A stretch of 7,447 nt of DNA from Candidatus Omnitrophota bacterium (lineage in GTDB: Bacteria > Omnitrophota > Gorgyraeia > Tantalellales > Tantalellaceae). Below the pieces are notes generated by a model, which ran no database searches, was not told where the DNA came from, and was given only the letters and a program-made list of their open reading frames with translations. Both the position numbers and the translations under genes were made by a program. The stretch's first letter is position 1; the number at the start of each line of letters is the position of its first letter. The DNA lies in assembly GCA_028717825.1 (NCBI GenBank), contig JAQUNB010000054.1, positions 1 to 7,447 of the forward strand. Reading direction: 5' to 3'. Shown here in pieces: positions 5,599 to 7,447 of the stretch.

Positions 5599-6285
5599 AT
5601 GTTCCCAATATTTTTGAAAACACTTTTTGGAATAATGATGCTCCCCATGGCGGTAGGCGTGATGGGCGCTTTCGCCAATATGGTTTCGGAAATGAGCATA
5701 TTTAGCGGGATGCTTGGCACGCTGGAGAAAGGCGTTCTTTGTTACCTCTTGTTCCATATTTTTATCGCCAGACCCGTTTATATCTATGTTCTGGGGCACG
5801 AGGTCGTACATGTGTTGGCGACATGGATCTGCGGCGGGAAGGTAACTTCCTTTAAAGTATCGCCCGCGGGCGGCAATGTCGTAACATCCAAAACCAATTT
5901 TTTTATAGAGTTAAGTCCCTATTTTGTACCGCTTTATACGGTTCTCATCGTGCCGATATTCGTCATGCTGCGCTATTTTGAGAAAGGCGGCCCGCATCTT
6001 TCCGAGATCTTTCTTTTTATGGTAGGTGTTACGTTAACATTTCATTTTGTAATGACGTTCGAGATATTGAAAGCCCAGCAGCAGGATATAGCCAAATCGG
6101 GCGCGATCTTTTCGCTTGTTACGATACTTATAGCGAATATTATCGTGATCACGGCGGTGTTCAGCCCGTTCTTTGATCAGATCTCATTTGTCGGATTTAT
6201 AAAAGACTCCGCATCAAGATCTGTGGGGATCTACCAGACGATCTATTATAAAATAACCGGTCTTGTCGATTATTTCAGGTCCTAA
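5599..6285 (+). CDS. Multi-span membrane protein with HExxH motif, M50-like (putative metalloprotease)
   Basis: This 228-residue protein has about five hydrophobic segments (roughly 5-27, 44-66, 104-125, 136-154 and 169-190). HEVVH at 67-71 sits at the end of the second, the usual zinc-binding placement in M50 site-2-protease-like proteins. GGKVTSFKVSPAGGNV (about 79-94) and IELSPYFVPLYTV (103-115) follow in the order seen in M50B-like proteins. Later, FHFVMTFEILKAQQQDI (148-164) supplies an Asp that might be the third ligand. The classic NxxPxxxLDG of S2P is not present, so proteolytic activity and substrate are unproven. An in-frame stop at 5584-5586 makes the ATG at 5599 the earliest start, but no Shine-Dalgarno precedes it; Met13 or Met14 after TTTGGAATA is an alternative. 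It follows serS by 25 bp in the same direction and is probably read through from it. Confidence 0.75.
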   Translation: MFPIFLKTLFGIMMLPMAVGVMGAFANMVSEMSIFSGMLGTLEKGVLCYLLFHIFIARPVYIYVLGHEVVHVLATWICGGKVTSFKVSPAGGNVVTSKTNFFIELSPYFVPLYTVLIVPIFVMLRYFEKGGPHLSEIFLFMVGVTLTFHFVMTFEILKAQQQDIAKSGAIFSLVTILIANIIVITAVFSPFFDQISFVGFIKDSASRSVGIYQTIYYKITGLVDYFRS

Positions 6286-6307
6286 TATCTGCGTTTGAGA
6301 AATGTTA

Positions 6308-6433
6308 AAACTCTAAATCCTAAACCCTAGACAAATTCAAAACTTTAAACACAAAACTCAAAACCGCTGATTTGGGCTTGGAAATTTTGTATTTTAGGTC
6401 TATTTAGGATTTAATGTTTTATACTTAAGGTTT
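6308..6433. repeat. Inverted array of about 7-bp AAAC/GTTT-type units in a convergent gap
   Basis: On the left, AAAC or AAAT begins at 6308, 6315 and 6322, and AAAC again at 6340, 6347, 6354 and 6361, each run in 7-bp steps. On the right, TTT begins at 6403, 6410, 6417 and 6431, with CTT at 6424 in the same 7-bp phase, and earlier TTT units at 6371, 6385 and 6392. The arms are roughly reverse complements (for example TCCTAAA with TTTAGGA), with CCGCTGATTTGGGC near the centre. It fills nearly all of the gap between two genes that point at each other and reaches the last bases before the minus-strand stop. It might act as a weak two-way terminator, but stems are A/T-rich and imperfect. Confidence 0.65.
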
Positions 6434-6434
6434 G

Positions 6435-7447
6435 TTATATCTGATTTTGAGGCTGAACTTTGCCGGATATTTTTTCATTAGAATTAGAATGTTTGCCAAA
6501 GGCGAGGAGCATCGCTGCGACAAGGAATACCGTTCCGATGGAAATATTGATGAACCGCGTATTTTTAAGGAATACAAAAACCTTCGTAAAATCCGTCCCG
6601 ATCGACCATACCAGTAAAAAGTAAAAGGCCACCAGTGTCCACAATAATTTTTTGCTTTGAGCGTTTAAAATGAACCATACTGTAATGCCGAGAGGTATTA
6701 TCAGACTTACATAATAAGCTTCCCATGAAATAGGCGAGAATATGAGGGACGCGATCAGAAGCAGCGAAAACTCCAAATAGGGGATCTCTTTATTGCTCTT
6801 TTGATCTCGTCCCATTGCCAAGAATATTCCTATATAAGACAACAAACTAAGCGCCGTGCTTGTCACATAAATAACGCTTTGGGCGCAAGAGATGTTCTTT
6901 ATTATCGATATTTTTGACAGTAGAATAAAAAGCCCGTAAGGAATGGATTGGTTCTTAAAGTTCAAGAGCTGGGATGGGACTGACATATTGAGTATTTCGA
7001 ACCAGCTTTTTGTCAAAAAAAGAGTTTTAGGCAAGCCCAGGATAATGGCTGGCGAGAGGGCCAGAAATAGCGCGGCAAGTACGCTCGATAAAATAAGCTT
7101 GAATTCTTTTTTCATAAAGAAATAGACCAGTAGCGGCAGGAAAAATAATTTAAATTGAAGTAAAACGGCGAATAAAATACCGCATAGCAAATACCGCTTC
7201 TTTAAATAATTCAAGAAAAATAAAACCAATAAAAGCGCGGCGAACGCGTCCGTTTGGCCCTGCCCGACGATCGTGAGAAAGTATCTTAGCGTCCCGAAGA
7301 ATGCCACCCACAATATAACGCATTTTTGGGTGTTGTTCAGCCCGAATGTTTTTTGCATATGCCGGACAAAAAGTAGGAGCGTAAACAGGAAAACAAAAAT
7401 TATAAGCGCTGACCAGACAAAAAGTGCTGTGTGCGGTGAGGAGATAT
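6435..7447 (-). CDS. GT87-like polyprenol-sugar-dependent glycosyltransferase, partial (5' end outside window)
   Basis: On the minus strand the frame is open from the right edge to the TAA at 6435-6437, giving about 336 visible residues. The ATG at 7358 is not the start, because 29 further in-frame residues form a hydrophobic helix (ALFVWSALIIFVFLFTLLLF). The protein has many membrane spans. Marks of the GT87 (DUF2029, PimE-like) family are GQGQTDAFAALLLVLFF followed by a helix, LKKRYLLCGILFAVLLQFKLFFLPLLVYFF (where relatives usually have aGxxxGxaxxxKxxP), and SPISWEAYYVSLIIPL near the C-terminal third. Such enzymes move a mannose or similar sugar from a lipid carrier onto an acceptor outside the cytoplasmic membrane. 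The catalytic Asp in the first periplasmic loop would lie in the missing N-terminus. The gene converges on the M50-like gene across the repeat-filled gap. Family assignment is good; donor and acceptor are unknown. Confidence 0.75.
   Translation of the reverse strand, partial: ISSPHTALFVWSALIIFVFLFTLLLFVRHMQKTFGLNNTQKCVILWVAFFGTLRYFLTIVGQGQTDAFAALLLVLFFLNYLKKRYLLCGILFAVLLQFKLFFLPLLVYFFMKKEFKLILSSVLAALFLALSPAIILGLPKTLFLTKSWFEILNMSVPSQLLNFKNQSIPYGLFILLSKISIIKNISCAQSVIYVTSTALSLLSYIGIFLAMGRDQKSNKEIPYLEFSLLLIASLIFSPISWEAYYVSLIIPLGITVWFILNAQSKKLLWTLVAFYFLLVWSIGTDFTKVFVFLKNTRFINISIGTVFLVAAMLLAFGKHSNSNEKISGKVQPQNQI

Noticed and set aside
6435..7358. Complete 307-residue glycosyltransferase starting at 7358
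   Set aside because: The frame remains open through the right edge and encodes another hydrophobic helix, so the internal ATG is not the true start.

Overview
The window reads as a bacterial chromosome segment from a Gram-negative (diderm) lineage. The evidence is an outer-membrane OprB-type porin ending in Phe, a bacterial-type seryl-tRNA synthetase, sigma70-like promoters and one good rho-independent terminator. AGA/AGG and ATA codons are common, and intergenic DNA is clearly more AT-rich than the genes. The mix of an OprB porin, an HExxH M50-like membrane protein and a GT87-like glycosyltransferase fits an uncultivated group such as Candidatus Omnitrophota. That placement rests on general impression, not on a search.

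Layout. (1) Bases 2-994 are the C-terminal part of an OprB-family porin that enters from the left. (2) Bases 995-1511 hold no convincing gene. They contain a degenerate 32-33 nt direct repeat, a long A/T-rich hairpin, an extended -10 promoter whose -35 lies in that hairpin, and a structured leader. These lead into a small unrecognised secreted-type protein (1512-1925), closed by a strong terminator (1950-1987). (3) Archease (2024-2452) and the RNA ligase RtcB (2476-3933) form a two-gene unit. (4) Bases 3934-4289 are non-coding and contain nine GTTA units in exact 10-bp phase, four on one strand and five inverted, then a near-consensus promoter. (5) serS (4290-5573) and an M50-like HExxH membrane protein (5599-6285) follow as a likely second operon. 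(6) A convergent gap (6286-6434) holds another inverted array, of roughly 7-bp units. (7) A GT87-like multi-membrane-span glycosyltransferase on the minus strand (6435-7447) runs off the right edge.

How the genes work together. Archease is the known activator of RtcB: it promotes RtcB guanylylation and turnover, so this pair is an RNA repair or RNA end-joining module. SerRS charges tRNA-Ser and has its own promoter, so its proximity to rtcB may be incidental. The porin, the membrane protease-like protein and the glycosyltransferase are envelope functions without a visible shared pathway.

The genes themselves are mostly familiar. The least explained material is non-coding: short phased repeats arranged as inverted arms in at least two, perhaps three, places, each with a different unit length but a GTT/AAC core.
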